Assembly (NCBI RefSeq): GCF_000148525.1
Contig: NZ_AEDU01000025.1
Coordinates: forward strand, 1-64,000
DNA from: Streptococcus mitis SK564
GTDB lineage: Bacteria > Bacillota > Bacilli > Lactobacillales > Streptococcaceae
Length of the DNA stretch: 64,000 bases
Reading direction: 5' to 3'
The translations under genes and the position numbers were made by a program. The notes under the pieces were generated by a model that saw nothing but the letters and a program-made list of their open reading frames with translations, was not told where the DNA came from and did no database searches. This document shows, one piece after another, positions 45,474 through 54,965 of the stretch (position 1 is the stretch's first letter; each line of letters opens with the position of its first letter).

Positions 45474-45726
45474 CAATACTTAAAATCTCTCCTACATTTA
45501 TTTTGACATTGGCAAAGACATTATCTGCCTCCTGCCCTGCCACCTCTAGCGCTTCTTTGAGAATGCGCATAAGCTCATCAAACTCCCCTTCCAAGACCGT
45601 TTCAAATGGTGTCACCACCATAGTTACCTCTTGAGCTTGCAGATAAGCAATGACTTGATCGATAACAGCAATCCGATCAATCCCCTGTGATAGGGGTAAA
45701 ATTTGCAAGGCGATGCTTGCTTTCAT
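45436..45726 (-). CDS. YkoF/MTH1187-like thiamine-binding protein
   Basis: The 96-aa protein (MKASIALQILPLSQGIDRI...) has the MTH1187/YkoF ferredoxin-like pattern with VVTPFETVLEGEFDELM. Proteins of this family bind thiamine or its pyrimidine part in the cytoplasm. It is the first gene after the TPP riboswitch. The start at 45726 has an AGGAGG site; a longer reading to 45777 would begin inside the riboswitch terminator. Confidence 0.8.
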   Translation of the reverse strand: MKASIALQILPLSQGIDRIAVIDQVIAYLQAQEVTMVVTPFETVLEGEFDELMRILKEALEVAGQEADNVFANVKINVGEILSIDEKLEKYTETTH

Positions 45727-45758
45727 AAGAACCTCCTCTTCTCGTTTTCCTTTGACAA

Positions 45759-45790
45759 AAAGAAAAACCTTTACCATATATGGAAAAGGT
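45759..45790 (-). terminator. Expression-platform terminator of the TPP riboswitch
   Basis: On the minus strand ACCTTTTCCA pairs with TGGTAAAGGT and is followed by a U-rich run, between the aptamer and the first gene. TPP binding should favour this hairpin. Confidence 0.8.
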
Positions 45791-45805
45791 GCAGAATAGA
45801 CTAAG

Positions 45806-45896
<91 letters not shown>

Positions 45897-45902
45897 GGAC
45901 AT

Positions 45903-45931
45903 ATGATAGCGCAAAATAAAAAAAATGTCAA
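45903..45931 (-). promoter_or_regulatory. Promoter of the thiamine transport operon
   Basis: On the minus strand TTGACA and TATCAT are 17 bp apart, just upstream of the TPP aptamer. Confidence 0.75.
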
Positions 45932-45950
45932 GGAAACTGCTTACAGAAAA

Positions 45951-45971
45951 GAGCAGGAAAATTTCCTACTC
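45951..45971 (-). terminator. Probable terminator after cbpD
   Basis: On the minus strand GAGTAGG pairs with CCTGCTC (one G-U) around an AAATTTT loop, followed by CTTTTC. Confidence 0.5.
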
Positions 45972-45978
45972 CCATTTT

Positions 45979-47091
45979 CTATACTCGTTCTCCATCACTG
46001 TTTACTCTGTAGCCATCCACCGTCGTATTAACAGCTAAGGCACCTGAAGAGTAAGAATAATACCACTTACCAGAAACTTGATACCATCCTGTTTTCATTG
46101 CCCCTGAACTATCTAGATAATACCACGAGCCATTCTCCTTTAACCATCCTGTCTGCATTTCACCAGATGATTTCAAATAATACCAGCTAGAACCGTCTTT
46201 CAACCAGCCCGTTGATTTAGAACCATTTGATTTGAAATGATACCAACTACCATTTATTTTTTTCCAACCAACAGTCAGAACATCATTGGAACTACCTTCT
46301 GTTTGATTCTGCGATGACACAACCTCCTCTAACTGAATATAGCGACGACTTCCACTATAAGATATATAACTCAACCACTTATACCCATCTTTTTCAAGTA
46401 CCTGATCATAATGAACACTCTCACCTGGAGAATAATATGCAATTGAAGTTGCACTAACTAAAGGTTGATTTTTTATAGCTGCCTTATTCTTAAAATAATG
46501 AGTTCCTCCTGTCGAAGAAGGTTGACTATTGAATACTTTGCCACTACTTAATACATTACCCCTATCCAAATCTTTAAAATGAATAAATCCTGTCATCGTA
46601 TTTGCTTTTATAATTCGTTTATTATAGGATCCTGTATAACCATAGTTGTATTCCTCAATTTCTATATTATCCCCCATTACATTTGAAACCCAGGCAACAT
46701 GACCATATCCTCCTGCAGTAGACCAAGCAATAGATCCAATCGTTGGTACACTATCTACACGATATCCTTCACGACGAGCACGATAGCCCCATTCATTCGC
46801 ATTTCCATAAGCTGCCGAAATCTCAAAACCATTGACATTACTCAAACGAAAGGCTGCAAAAGAAGTACACTGACGAGAATACATGCGCCACTTATCAATT
46901 TCCTGACTCCCATTTTTATAATAGGCAGGATAATCATCTCCACGCGCAATCGATCCATTTCCTCCAGAATAGGCATATACACTATCACTCGCTACTAGCA
47001 TCAATCCTACTGCTAAAAAAGGAACAACCTTTTTAACTGATTTTCTCAAAGAAAATCCTGTCTCTGTTACTTTGAATGGTAAAACTTTCAT
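45979..47091 (-). CDS. cbpD: CbpD, competence-induced choline-binding murein hydrolase
   Basis: The 370-aa secreted protein has a signal peptide ending near VYAYS and a CHAP domain (catalytic Cys in RQCTSFAAFR, His in GYGHVAWV). An SH3b segment (ISYSGSRRYIQLEE) follows, then four choline-binding repeats (GWKKINGSWYHFKSNGSKST, GWLKDGSSWYYLKSS, GWLKENGSWYYLDSS, GWYQVSGKWYYSYSS). It lyses non-competent neighbours (fratricide) after anchoring to teichoic-acid choline. A SigX-box-like sequence lies upstream. The presence of choline repeats supports a mitis-group host. Confidence 0.94.
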   Translation of the reverse strand: MKVLPFKVTETGFSLRKSVKKVVPFLAVGLMLVASDSVYAYSGGNGSIARGDDYPAYYKNGSQEIDKWRMYSRQCTSFAAFRLSNVNGFEISAAYGNANEWGYRARREGYRVDSVPTIGSIAWSTAGGYGHVAWVSNVMGDNIEIEEYNYGYTGSYNKRIIKANTMTGFIHFKDLDRGNVLSSGKVFNSQPSSTGGTHYFKNKAAIKNQPLVSATSIAYYSPGESVHYDQVLEKDGYKWLSYISYSGSRRYIQLEEVVSSQNQTEGSSNDVLTVGWKKINGSWYHFKSNGSKSTGWLKDGSSWYYLKSSGEMQTGWLKENGSWYYLDSSGAMKTGWYQVSGKWYYSYSSGALAVNTTVDGYRVNSDGERV

Positions 47092-47140
47092 TCTTCCTCC
47101 TTGAAAAATAATATAAATCGAAGATTACCTTCACTTAAAC

Positions 47141-47148
47141 TATTCGGA
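47141..47148 (-). promoter_or_regulatory. Competence (SigX) box upstream of cbpD
   Basis: TCCGAATA on the minus strand differs by one base from the cin-box TACGAATA, the recognition element of the late competence sigma factor SigX/ComX, about 50 bp before the cbpD start. Confidence 0.65.
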
Positions 47149-47179
47149 GAAAAAAGAAAAAGTGAGAAAATTTCTCACT

Positions 47180-47446
47180 TTAGTCCAGATAATGAATCAA
47201 ATTCTTTTCTGTAAGGATATCTGAGTAAGTAAAGGATTCAACGTAAACATTAGCTTGTTTATCTCCTTCAACATTTCCAAATTCAACGATAAATAGGGAT
47301 GGATAAACCTCAATTAGCTTACCCAATCTATTTTTTTGGCGCTTACGTCCATTTTCCAAAGTCATTTCAATTACATGACCCTCATGTGCCTTGATTTCTT
47401 CTTTGATTTTTTTCATCTTAGCTACATCTGTAAATGCATCTGTCAT
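47180..47446 (-). CDS. veg: Veg family protein
   Basis: The 88-aa protein (MTDAFTDVAKMKKIKEEIKAHEGHVIEMTLENGRKR in outline) matches the Veg/DUF1021 family, small SH3-like fold proteins of Firmicutes with a role in biofilm matrix control in Bacillus. Its start overlaps the dnaB stop (ATGA). Confidence 0.85.
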   Translation of the reverse strand: MTDAFTDVAKMKKIKEEIKAHEGHVIEMTLENGRKRQKNRLGKLIEVYPSLFIVEFGNVEGDKQANVYVESFTYSDILTEKNLIHYLD

Positions 47447-48801
47447 CTTATTTCCTCCCTTTTTGAAATACTTGAAAATTTATTGTATTCTTTTTGGAAA
47501 ATTAATTCCACCGTTCCACGAGCTCCACTACGGTTTTTCTCGATAATAACTTCTACCTTATTATTTGGTATGCCTTCCTCTTCTTCACCACCACGCTCAT
47601 AGTAATCGTCGCGATAAAGAAAGGCTACGATATCAGCGTCCTGCTCAATAGACCCAGATTCACGAATATCAGACAAGACCGGTCTCTTATCCTGACGTTG
47701 TTCTACACCACGAGAAAGCTGACTTAGAGCAATTACTGGAACTTTCAGTTCCTTGGCTAGGATTTTCAACTGACGTGAAATTTCTGAAACTTCTTGTTGA
47801 CGATTTTCTCGGCCTGTACCTGTAATCAATTGCAAGTAGTCTATCAAAATCAAACCAAGATTGCCCGTTTCTTGAGCCAATTTACGAGAACGAGATCGAA
47901 TCTCTGTAATTCGAATCCCTGGTGTATCATCGATATAGATACTCGCGTTGGCTAGATTCCCTTGAGCAATGGTATACTTTTGCCATTCCTCATCGGTCAA
48001 TTGCCCCGTACGGATAGAATGGGATTCTACCAAACCTTCTGCCGCCAACATACGATCCACTAGACTTTCCGCACCCATTTCCAGTGAAAAAATAGCAACC
48101 GTTTTGTCCAACTTAGTCCCAATGTTCTGAGCGATATTCAAGGCAAAGGCTGTCTTACCAACCGCCGGACGAGCTGCTAGGATAATCAACTCCTCCTCAT
48201 GCAAACCAGTCGTCATATGATCCAAATCACGGTAGCCCGTCGCAATACCTGTAATATCGGTCGTTTGTTGCGAGCGAGCTTCCAGATTTCCAAAGTTGAC
48301 ATTCAACACATCTCGAATGTTCTTAAATCCACTTCGATTAGCATTTTCGCTGACATCAATCAGGCCTTTTTCTGCCTGAGCAATAATTTCATCAGCTGGT
48401 TGCGAAGCCTCGTAAGCTTGATTGACAGACTCTGTCAACTTGGCGATTAATCGCCGTAGCATTGCTTTTTCTGCAACAATCTTAGCATAATACTCCGCAT
48501 TAGCAGAAGTTGGCACAGAATTGACAATCTCAACCAAGTAAGACAGGCCACCAATATTCTGTAAATCACCTTGATTATCAAGAATGGTACGAACCGTTGT
48601 TGCATCTATAGCATCGCCACGATCGGATAAGTCAACCATAGCTTGGAAAATCAAACGATGGGCATACTTAAAAAAGTCTCGAGACTCAATATATTCTCGA
48701 ACAAAAACAAGCTTACTCTCGTCAATAAAGATAGCCCCTAAAACGGATTGCTCAGCTAAGATATCTTGAGGTTGTACTCGTAACTCTTCTACTTCTGCCA
48801 T
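47443..48801 (-). CDS. dnaB: Replicative DNA helicase DnaB (DnaC in Firmicute nomenclature)
   Basis: The 452-aa RecA-fold hexameric helicase has the N-terminal primase-interaction domain (PQDILAEQSVLGAIFID), Walker A ARPAVGKTAFALNIAQN, Walker B LGLILIDYLQLI and the arginine region. It unwinds DNA at the replication fork. It follows rplI, as in many streptococci. The satellite's loader would act on this helicase. Confidence 0.96.
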   Translation of the reverse strand: MAEVEELRVQPQDILAEQSVLGAIFIDESKLVFVREYIESRDFFKYAHRLIFQAMVDLSDRGDAIDATTVRTILDNQGDLQNIGGLSYLVEIVNSVPTSANAEYYAKIVAEKAMLRRLIAKLTESVNQAYEASQPADEIIAQAEKGLIDVSENANRSGFKNIRDVLNVNFGNLEARSQQTTDITGIATGYRDLDHMTTGLHEEELIILAARPAVGKTAFALNIAQNIGTKLDKTVAIFSLEMGAESLVDRMLAAEGLVESHSIRTGQLTDEEWQKYTIAQGNLANASIYIDDTPGIRITEIRSRSRKLAQETGNLGLILIDYLQLITGTGRENRQQEVSEISRQLKILAKELKVPVIALSQLSRGVEQRQDKRPVLSDIRESGSIEQDADIVAFLYRDDYYERGGEEEEGIPNNKVEVIIEKNRSGARGTVELIFQKEYNKFSSISKREEIR

Positions 48802-48844
48802 CAGACTTCCCTTCCTTTTACAATCTTGTCAAGAAGGTGTAAAC

Positions 48845-49297
48845 TTATCCTTCCTTCACACGAAGATTGATTACACTTGTGATATCTTGATAGATTTTCA
48901 CTGGTACATCAATCAAACCAACTGCTCGAATCGGAGCTTGTACTTGAATATGACGTTTATCAATCTTAATTCCAAATTGCTTTTGCAATTCTTCTGCAAT
49001 CTTCTTATTGGTAATAGAACCAAAAGTACGGCCATCTGGACCAACTTTTTCAACAAATTCTACAACAGTTTCTTCTGCTTCAAGTTGGGCTTTAATTGCT
49101 TTTGCTTCTGCAATCATCTCAGCGTGAGCTTTTTCTTCAGATTTTTGTTTACCACGAAGTTCACCTACCGCTTGAGCAGTCGCTTCTTTGGCTAGATTCT
49201 TTTTGATAAGAAAGTTTTGTGCATACCCTGTTGGTACTTCCTTAATTTCGCCTTTTTTACCTTTTCCTTTGACATCTGCTAAAAAGATTACTTTCAT
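48845..49297 (-). CDS. rplI: 50S ribosomal protein L9
   Basis: The 150-aa protein starts [21 protein letters not shown] with the L9 signature [13 protein letters not shown], a long connecting helix and a C-terminal domain. It is a structural part of the large subunit. Its ATG overlaps the gdpP stop (TAATG). Confidence 0.98.
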   Translation of the reverse strand: MKVIFLADVKGKGKKGEIKEVPTGYAQNFLIKKNLAKEATAQAVGELRGKQKSEEKAHAEMIAEAKAIKAQLEAEETVVEFVEKVGPDGRTFGSITNKKIAEELQKQFGIKIDKRHIQVQAPIRAVGLIDVPVKIYQDITSVINLRVKEG

Positions 49298-51267
49298 TAT
49301 TCTTTCTCCTTTTCCTTTATTTCATTTAATACAATTTCTGTCAGTTTTTCACCTGCTTCTGACAAGGTTGAATCCTTAATTTGAGCTGCTACCAAATTAA
49401 AGTGGCCTCCACCTCCCAGCTCTTCCATAATCCGTTGTACATTCAGCTTACTACGACTGCGAGCTGAGATGGATATAAAGCCTTGTGTATTTTTCGCAAG
49501 AACAAAACTCGCCTCAATGCCTGACATAGCTAACATGGCATCTGCTGCCTTACTAATAACAACTGTGTCATAGCATTTCGATTCCTTAGCCTCTGCTATC
49601 AATACATCGGAACCTAATTTACGCCCCTGTAAAATCAGTTCATTGACCTCACGATATTCTTCAAAATCTGTCGCAGCGATTTCTTGGATAGCAATACTAT
49701 CACTTCCTCTCGTTCTGAGATAGCTAGCAACATCAAATGTCCGACTAGTCACTCGTGAGGTAAAATTTTTAGTATCCAGCATCATACCAGCCATTAAAAC
49801 ACTTGCTTGCATACGACTCAAACGATTTTTCTTAGAATTCTGGAACTGAATCAATTCTGTTACCAACTCACTGGCACTGCTTGCACCACTTTCGATATAA
49901 GTAATAACTGCATTATCTGGGAAATCCTGATCCCTTCGATGGTGGTCAATGACGATGGTTTGGGTAAATAAATCATAAAATTCTTTCGATAAAGTTAAAG
50001 CTGTCTTTGAATGGTCTACAAGAATCAACAAAGAACGATTGGTCACCATCCCCATTGCCTCCTTGACAGACAACAACTTCGTAACTCCTTCTTGTTCTAA
50101 GAATGAAATAGCACGTTCAATATCCGGAGACATTTGATTTTCATCATAAAGAGCATAACTATTTTCTGTTACATTACTAGCAAATAACTGCATACCTACA
50201 GCAGAACCCAAAGCATCCATATCAAGGTTTTTGTGACCAACTACAAAAACCTGATCTACACTTCTAATTTTATCTGAAATAGCTGTCATCATAGCGCGCG
50301 TACGTGTCCTTGTACGCTTGATTGACGCCGCAGATCCACCACCAAAATAAACGGGATTTTTCGTTTCGTCATTCTCCTTGACAACCACCTGGTCGCCACC
50401 ACGCACTTCAGCCAAGTTCAAGTTGAGCAATGCAACTTTCCCTATCTCATCATGATTTCCATCACCATAAGAAAATCCCATACTTAAGGTCAAGGGCAAC
50501 TGTCTCTGTTTAGACTCTTCTCTGAAAGAATCAATAACAGAAAATTTATCGTTCATCAATCCCTCAAGCACCGTGTAGTCCGTAAATAGATAAAAGCGGT
50601 CCATACTCACTCGACGGGAGAACATGGCATGTTTACCAGCAAATTCTGAAACAAAATTGGCTACAAAACTGTTAATATGACTGATATCAGACTCTGATGT
50701 TTCATCTTCTAAGTCATCGTAGTTGTCAACAGAAACAACCCCAATCACGGGTCGACTTGTCACTAACTCAACAGTCGCTTCGTATTCTCCAGACACATCA
50801 AAGAAATAAAGAACTCCAGACATCTTGTCCATATGAACCGAATAGCGGGTCTCACCCAAGGTAGCATAAGAACCTGGATTTCCTACCGATGCCTTGATAA
50901 TTGTTTGAATTAATGCCACATCAATCTCGCCCACTTCATTAGTCAAAATCAATTCAGCGTAAGGATTGAACCATTCAACTTCACCTGACGATAAGTCTAG
51001 TTTAATAACTCCGACAGGCATCTGTTCTAACAAGGTTGTCAAACTTTCTTCAGCTTGGTGGTTTACATACTGGATTTGTTCTACTTCACTCCTTGAGTAG
51101 TAGTCTCTCTGATGGATGAATAGTAAAATATATGAACCCAAAATAAGTAGCAAAAGAAATAACGTTACCAGTGTATTCGTTACAAAAACAAGTTGCACAG
51201 ATAGCACTCCGAACGCCACTATTCCTAATATTAAGGGGGAAATAGGACTTACATAAAATTTTTTCAT
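49297..51267 (-). CDS. gdpP: GdpP, cyclic-di-AMP phosphodiesterase
   Basis: The 656-aa membrane protein has two N-terminal helices, a PAS-like domain, a degenerate GGDEF domain and the DHH/DHHA1 catalytic module ([28 protein letters not shown]). It degrades c-di-AMP to pApA and so controls osmotic and wall homeostasis. The start at 51267 has an AAGAGG site six bases upstream; the in-frame reading from 51288 is less likely. Confidence 0.95.
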   Translation of the reverse strand: MKKFYVSPISPLILGIVAFGVLSVQLVFVTNTLVTLFLLLLILGSYILLFIHQRDYYSRSEVEQIQYVNHQAEESLTTLLEQMPVGVIKLDLSSGEVEWFNPYAELILTNEVGEIDVALIQTIIKASVGNPGSYATLGETRYSVHMDKMSGVLYFFDVSGEYEATVELVTSRPVIGVVSVDNYDDLEDETSESDISHINSFVANFVSEFAGKHAMFSRRVSMDRFYLFTDYTVLEGLMNDKFSVIDSFREESKQRQLPLTLSMGFSYGDGNHDEIGKVALLNLNLAEVRGGDQVVVKENDETKNPVYFGGGSAASIKRTRTRTRAMMTAISDKIRSVDQVFVVGHKNLDMDALGSAVGMQLFASNVTENSYALYDENQMSPDIERAISFLEQEGVTKLLSVKEAMGMVTNRSLLILVDHSKTALTLSKEFYDLFTQTIVIDHHRRDQDFPDNAVITYIESGASSASELVTELIQFQNSKKNRLSRMQASVLMAGMMLDTKNFTSRVTSRTFDVASYLRTRGSDSIAIQEIAATDFEEYREVNELILQGRKLGSDVLIAEAKESKCYDTVVISKAADAMLAMSGIEASFVLAKNTQGFISISARSRSKLNVQRIMEELGGGGHFNLVAAQIKDSTLSEAGEKLTEIVLNEIKEKEKE

Positions 51268-51355
51268 TCCAAACCTCTTGGCACCCATTATACCATAATA
51301 ACCACCAAAAAGCGACTTTTTAAAAGTGTAATCAGTAATTCTATCAATTATAAGA

Positions 51356-51390
51356 AAAAGGAGGTTTACAATTCAGTAAACCTTCCTTTA
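51356..51390 (-). terminator. Terminator after hpf
   Basis: On the minus strand AAAGGAAGGTTTAC pairs with GTAAACCTCCTTTTT, with one mismatch. Confidence 0.75.
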
Positions 51391-51402
51391 CACATATTGA
51401 AA

Positions 51403-51951
51403 TTAAGATTCTTTAACTTCTAACAGTCCAATCTCGCCATCTTCACGACGATAAATCACATTAGTTGTTTGATCTTCAACATCCACATAGATAAAGAAAT
51501 CATGTCCCAACAAATCCATCTGTAGAATAGCTTCTTCCAAATCCATTGGTTTTAAATCAATTTGTTTTGAACGAACAACTCTAGACTGGACAACATTTGG
51601 ATCTTCCACCAAAGCATCTGTAAATAATTGACTAGTTGCTACCTTATTTTTATTTTTACGCTCGATTTTTGTTTTATTTTTACGAATCTGACGTTCAATT
51701 TTATCGGTTACAAGGTCAATTGAACCATACATATCTTGAGACACATCTTCTGCACGAAGAGTAATTGATCCAAGTGGAATCGTTACCTCCACTTTAGCAG
51801 TTTTTTCACGATACACCTTCAAGTTAACTCGAGCATCCAACTCTTGTTCAGCTTGAAAATACTTTTCGATCTTTTCGAGTTTAGAAACTACATAATCACG
51901 AATTGCTTCTGTTACTTCTAGGTTTTCACCACGGATACTATATTTAATCAT
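51403..51951 (-). CDS. hpf: Long-form ribosome hibernation promoting factor
   Basis: The 182-aa protein has an N-terminal S30AE domain (MIKYSIRGENLEVTEAIRDYV) and a C-terminal dimerisation domain (KPMDLEEAILQMDLLGHDFFIYVDVEDQTTNVIYRR). It dimerises 70S ribosomes in stationary phase. It lies downstream of comFC and may belong partly to the competence transcript. Confidence 0.95.
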   Translation of the reverse strand: MIKYSIRGENLEVTEAIRDYVVSKLEKIEKYFQAEQELDARVNLKVYREKTAKVEVTIPLGSITLRAEDVSQDMYGSIDLVTDKIERQIRKNKTKIERKNKNKVATSQLFTDALVEDPNVVQSRVVRSKQIDLKPMDLEEAILQMDLLGHDFFIYVDVEDQTTNVIYRREDGEIGLLEVKES

Positions 51952-52030
51952 ATGAGTACCTTCTTTCTAAACATTTTTGTTTTTCTGATTTCATTATAAC
52001 GCTTTCATTTTATTTTTGCAAATTTTTTCC

Positions 52031-52693
52031 TCATCTTACAAGGGAAAATGTTTTCACATCCTCAGCACCCGCTTCTTCCAGCAGTCTCTTCACACGATTT
52101 ATAGTTGTTCCAGTAGTATAAATATCATCTATAAGTAGGATTTTTTTAGGAATAGTGACTCCACTTTTAATAAAGAAAGGAAATTCTGTCTCCAAACGCT
52201 CTGAACGACTTTTAGAAGAACTAGCTCGCTCTTCTATCTTTTCTAATAAATCCAGATACGCAAAGCCTGCTGCATCAACTAAACCTTCAACCTGATTAAA
52301 TCCTCTATCAGCATATCTATCAGGACTTAGGGGAATTACAACAAATTGGTACTCTTTGTATTCTTTCAACTCCTCACTTAAAAATGAAGCGAACACTTTT
52401 CTTAAAAGGAAGTCTCCATCAAACTTATACCGACTGAAAAAATCCTTCATAGCTTGATTGTAAGTAAAAATCGCTCTATGACTGACCTCAACTCCTTCTT
52501 TACACCAAAATTGACAATCTTGACACTTTGTTGACAAACCTGTTTTCATACAGTTGGGACAGTACTCTTCTCCAATCCTCTCAAAAGTAGAGTCACAGTC
52601 TGAACAAAGACAAGAGTCATCATTTTTCAGAAGTAAGAGACTACTAAAAGTTAAAACGGCCTTCATAGTCTGCCCACACAATAAGCACTTCAT
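52031..52693 (-). CDS. comFC: ComFC, competence phosphoribosyltransferase-like protein
   Basis: The 220-aa protein has an N-terminal zinc ribbon (CLLCGQTMK; CSDCDSTF; CPNCMKTG; CQDCQFWC) and a PRTase-like domain with the PRPP-binding motif ILLIDDIYTTGTTI. It works with ComFA in DNA uptake during transformation. It overlaps comFA by four bases. Confidence 0.95.
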   Translation of the reverse strand: MKCLLCGQTMKAVLTFSSLLLLKNDDSCLCSDCDSTFERIGEEYCPNCMKTGLSTKCQDCQFWCKEGVEVSHRAIFTYNQAMKDFFSRYKFDGDFLLRKVFASFLSEELKEYKEYQFVVIPLSPDRYADRGFNQVEGLVDAAGFAYLDLLEKIEERASSSKSRSERLETEFPFFIKSGVTIPKKILLIDDIYTTGTTINRVKRLLEEAGAEDVKTFSLVR

Positions 52694-53988
52694 AGCCCCG
52701 CCTCCTTATTCATCTGCTGAATTTCCTTAATTGCCTTCTTGATTGAAGTATTTAACCCATCATGGAAAAAAAGCAAATCTCCTGTCGGTCTGTCCATACT
52801 CCGACCGACACGGCCTCCAATCTGTATTAAACTAGACTTGGTAAACAGACGATGATTGGCCTCTACTACGAAAACATCCACACAAGGAAAGGTAACTCCA
52901 CGCTCCAATATTGTCGTACTGATAAGTATTGTCAGTTCTCCATCTCGAAAAGCTTGCACCTGCTCTAATCGATCTTCCGTAACTGAAGACACAAAACCAA
53001 TTTTCTCATGCGGAAATTCCTTCTGTAAGACTTCTTTTAATTGCTCCCCTTTCTTAATTTCTGAAGCAAAAATGAGTAACGGATAAGCTGTCTTTCTCTG
53101 ATTCTTAATATAAGTCTTTAACTTTGGTGATAACCGACTTTTCTCTAAACAGTGATTAAAATCTGATAACCAGACAGGTTTAGGAATAATCAAAGGATTC
53201 CCATGGAATCGTCTAGGTAAGCTCAGTCTTTTTAATTCTCCTAAACGAACCTTCCTATCTAACTCATCTGTCGAAGTCGCTGTTAAAAAGATTCTCAGCC
53301 CATTCTCCTTTACACTATTCTTGACAGCATGGTAAAGCGTGGGATTGTCAACATAAGGAAAGGCATCTACTTCATCCACTATCAGCAAATCAAAAGCTTG
53401 ATAAAACTTCAATAACTGATGGGTCGTCGCAACAACTAGTGGTGTTCGAAAATACGGCTCTGATTCTCCGTGTAGTAAAGATATCTCGCAAGCAAAATCA
53501 TCTTGCAGGCGCTTGTACAGCTCCAAACAAACATCTATGCGAGGACTGGCCAAACACACTGCACCACCCCTATTAATCACCTTAGCCACAACTTGATAAA
53601 TCATTTCTGTCTTTCCAGCCCCTGTCACCGCATGAACTAAAGTTGGCTCCTGCTTGTCTACTGCTTGAATCAGTCCCTCTGACACCTTCTCTTGAAAAGG
53701 AGTTAATTGACCACGCCATTTAAGAATATCTTGCTTCGGAAAATCCTCCTGCGGAAAATAGTATAAAGCTTGATCACTCCTGACTCGCTTCATCAGCAAG
53801 CACTCTCGACAATAGTAAGCACCGATGGGCAAATACCATTCCTCTGGAATAATACTATTACAACGTTGACAGAAAAGTTTCCCCTTCTCCTTTCTCATTG
53901 CTGGAAATTTCTCCGCCAACTGACGTTCCTCTTCTGTTAATTCATTCTCAGTAAACAAACGACCGAGATAATTTGGATTTACTTTCAT
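52690..53988 (-). CDS. comFA: ComFA, DNA-uptake ATPase/helicase
   Basis: The 432-aa DEAD-box-like translocase has an N-terminal C4 zinc finger (CQRCNSIIPEEWY..CREC), Walker A VTGAGKTEM, Walker B LLIVDEVDAFPY and motif VI QIGGRVGRSMDR. It powers entry of single-stranded DNA in competence. A perfect SigX box ends eight bases before its ATG, with no Shine-Dalgarno, so the message may be nearly leaderless. Confidence 0.96.
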   Translation of the reverse strand: MKVNPNYLGRLFTENELTEEERQLAEKFPAMRKEKGKLFCQRCNSIIPEEWYLPIGAYYCRECLLMKRVRSDQALYYFPQEDFPKQDILKWRGQLTPFQEKVSEGLIQAVDKQEPTLVHAVTGAGKTEMIYQVVAKVINRGGAVCLASPRIDVCLELYKRLQDDFACEISLLHGESEPYFRTPLVVATTHQLLKFYQAFDLLIVDEVDAFPYVDNPTLYHAVKNSVKENGLRIFLTATSTDELDRKVRLGELKRLSLPRRFHGNPLIIPKPVWLSDFNHCLEKSRLSPKLKTYIKNQRKTAYPLLIFASEIKKGEQLKEVLQKEFPHEKIGFVSSVTEDRLEQVQAFRDGELTILISTTILERGVTFPCVDVFVVEANHRLFTKSSLIQIGGRVGRSMDRPTGDLLFFHDGLNTSIKKAIKEIQQMNKEAGL

Positions 53989-53995
53989 ACTTCTT

Positions 53996-54003
53996 TATTC
54001 GTA
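53996..54003 (-). promoter_or_regulatory. Competence (SigX) box of comFA
   Basis: TACGAATA on the minus strand is the exact cin-box. Transcription should begin within a few bases of the comFA start codon. Confidence 0.9.
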
Positions 54004-54044
54004 AAAACCTAGCGCTTTAGATGATTTTTTAGTACAATTAAATC

Positions 54045-54680
54045 ATGGAATTTAGAACAATTAAAGAGGACGGACAAGTCCAAGAAGAAATCAAAAAATC
54101 CCGCTTTATCTGTCATGCCAAGCGTGTTTATAGCGAAGAAGAGGCTCGTGACTTCATTACCACCATCAAAAAAGAACACTACAAAGCGACGCATAACTGC
54201 TCTGCCTTCATTATTGGGGAACGTAGTGAAATCAAACGTACAAGTGATGATGGTGAGCCCAGTGGTACTGCTGGCGTTCCCATGCTAGGGGTACTAGAAA
54301 ATCACAATCTTACTAATGTCTGTGTGGTAGTGACACGCTACTTTGGTGGCATTAAACTAGGTGCTGGAGGACTGATTCGTGCTTACGCCGGCAGTGTCGC
54401 CTTAGCTGTCAAAGAAATTGGCATCATTGAAATAAAGGAACAAGCTGGCATTACTATTCAAATGTCTTACGCTCAGTATCAAGAGTACAGTAACTTCCTT
54501 AAAGAACATAATCTCATGGAACTGGATACAAACTTTACAGATCAAGTCGATACGATGATTTATGTTGATAAAGAAGAAAAAGAAACTATTAAAGCTTCAC
54601 TTGTGGAATTTTTTAATGGAAAAGTCACTTTAACTGATCAAGGTTTACGCGAAGTTGAGGTTTCTGTAAACCTAGTGTAA
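54045..54680 (+). CDS. YigZ/IMPACT family protein
   Basis: The 211-aa protein has the UPF0029/Impact N-terminal domain (SRFICHAKRVYSEEEARDFI; TSDDGEPSGTAGVPML; VVVTRYFGGIKLGAGGLIRAY) and a C-terminal DUF1949-like domain. The eukaryotic relative controls the kinase Gcn2; the bacterial function is not settled. It is divergent from comFA. Confidence 0.9.
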   Translation: MEFRTIKEDGQVQEEIKKSRFICHAKRVYSEEEARDFITTIKKEHYKATHNCSAFIIGERSEIKRTSDDGEPSGTAGVPMLGVLENHNLTNVCVVVTRYFGGIKLGAGGLIRAYAGSVALAVKEIGIIEIKEQAGITIQMSYAQYQEYSNFLKEHNLMELDTNFTDQVDTMIYVDKEEKETIKASLVEFFNGKVTLTDQGLREVEVSVNLV

Positions 54681-54876
54681 ATAATAGATAATACAGTGTT
54701 TCACTGATATTTTCACTGCTACTTTAATTAGCAACATAAAAAGATGCTTGCCAAGACCTACTAGAAAATGATTCAATTAAAAAAGAAAACAGATATCGTT
54801 CCACTTTATACATATTTACTAGAATTAGCCTATCACAATCGCTTAAAAATTAATGGCTTAGACCTGTGATATAAAA

Positions 54877-54901
54877 AAATCCTATCACTTCGATAGGATT
54901 T
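54877..54901 (+). terminator. Terminator upstream of cysK
   Basis: AAATCCTATC pairs with GATAGGATTT and sits directly upstream of the cysK promoter. Confidence 0.7.
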
Positions 54902-54907
54902 CTATAT

Positions 54908-54936
54908 TTTACAAATGGTATAGATAGCGTTATACT
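54908..54936 (+). promoter_or_regulatory. cysK promoter
   Basis: TTTACA, 17 bp and TATACT, 29 bases before the start codon. Confidence 0.7.
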
Positions 54937-54965
54937 AGAGATATCTTATACAAAGAGGTATTCAT

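Noticed and set aside
54768-54869. 33-aa plus-strand ORF between the YigZ-like gene and cysK (MIQLKKKTDIVPLY...)
   Set aside because: It has no Shine-Dalgarno sequence or promoter, no recognised family, and could be a decayed fragment. Not listed as a gene.
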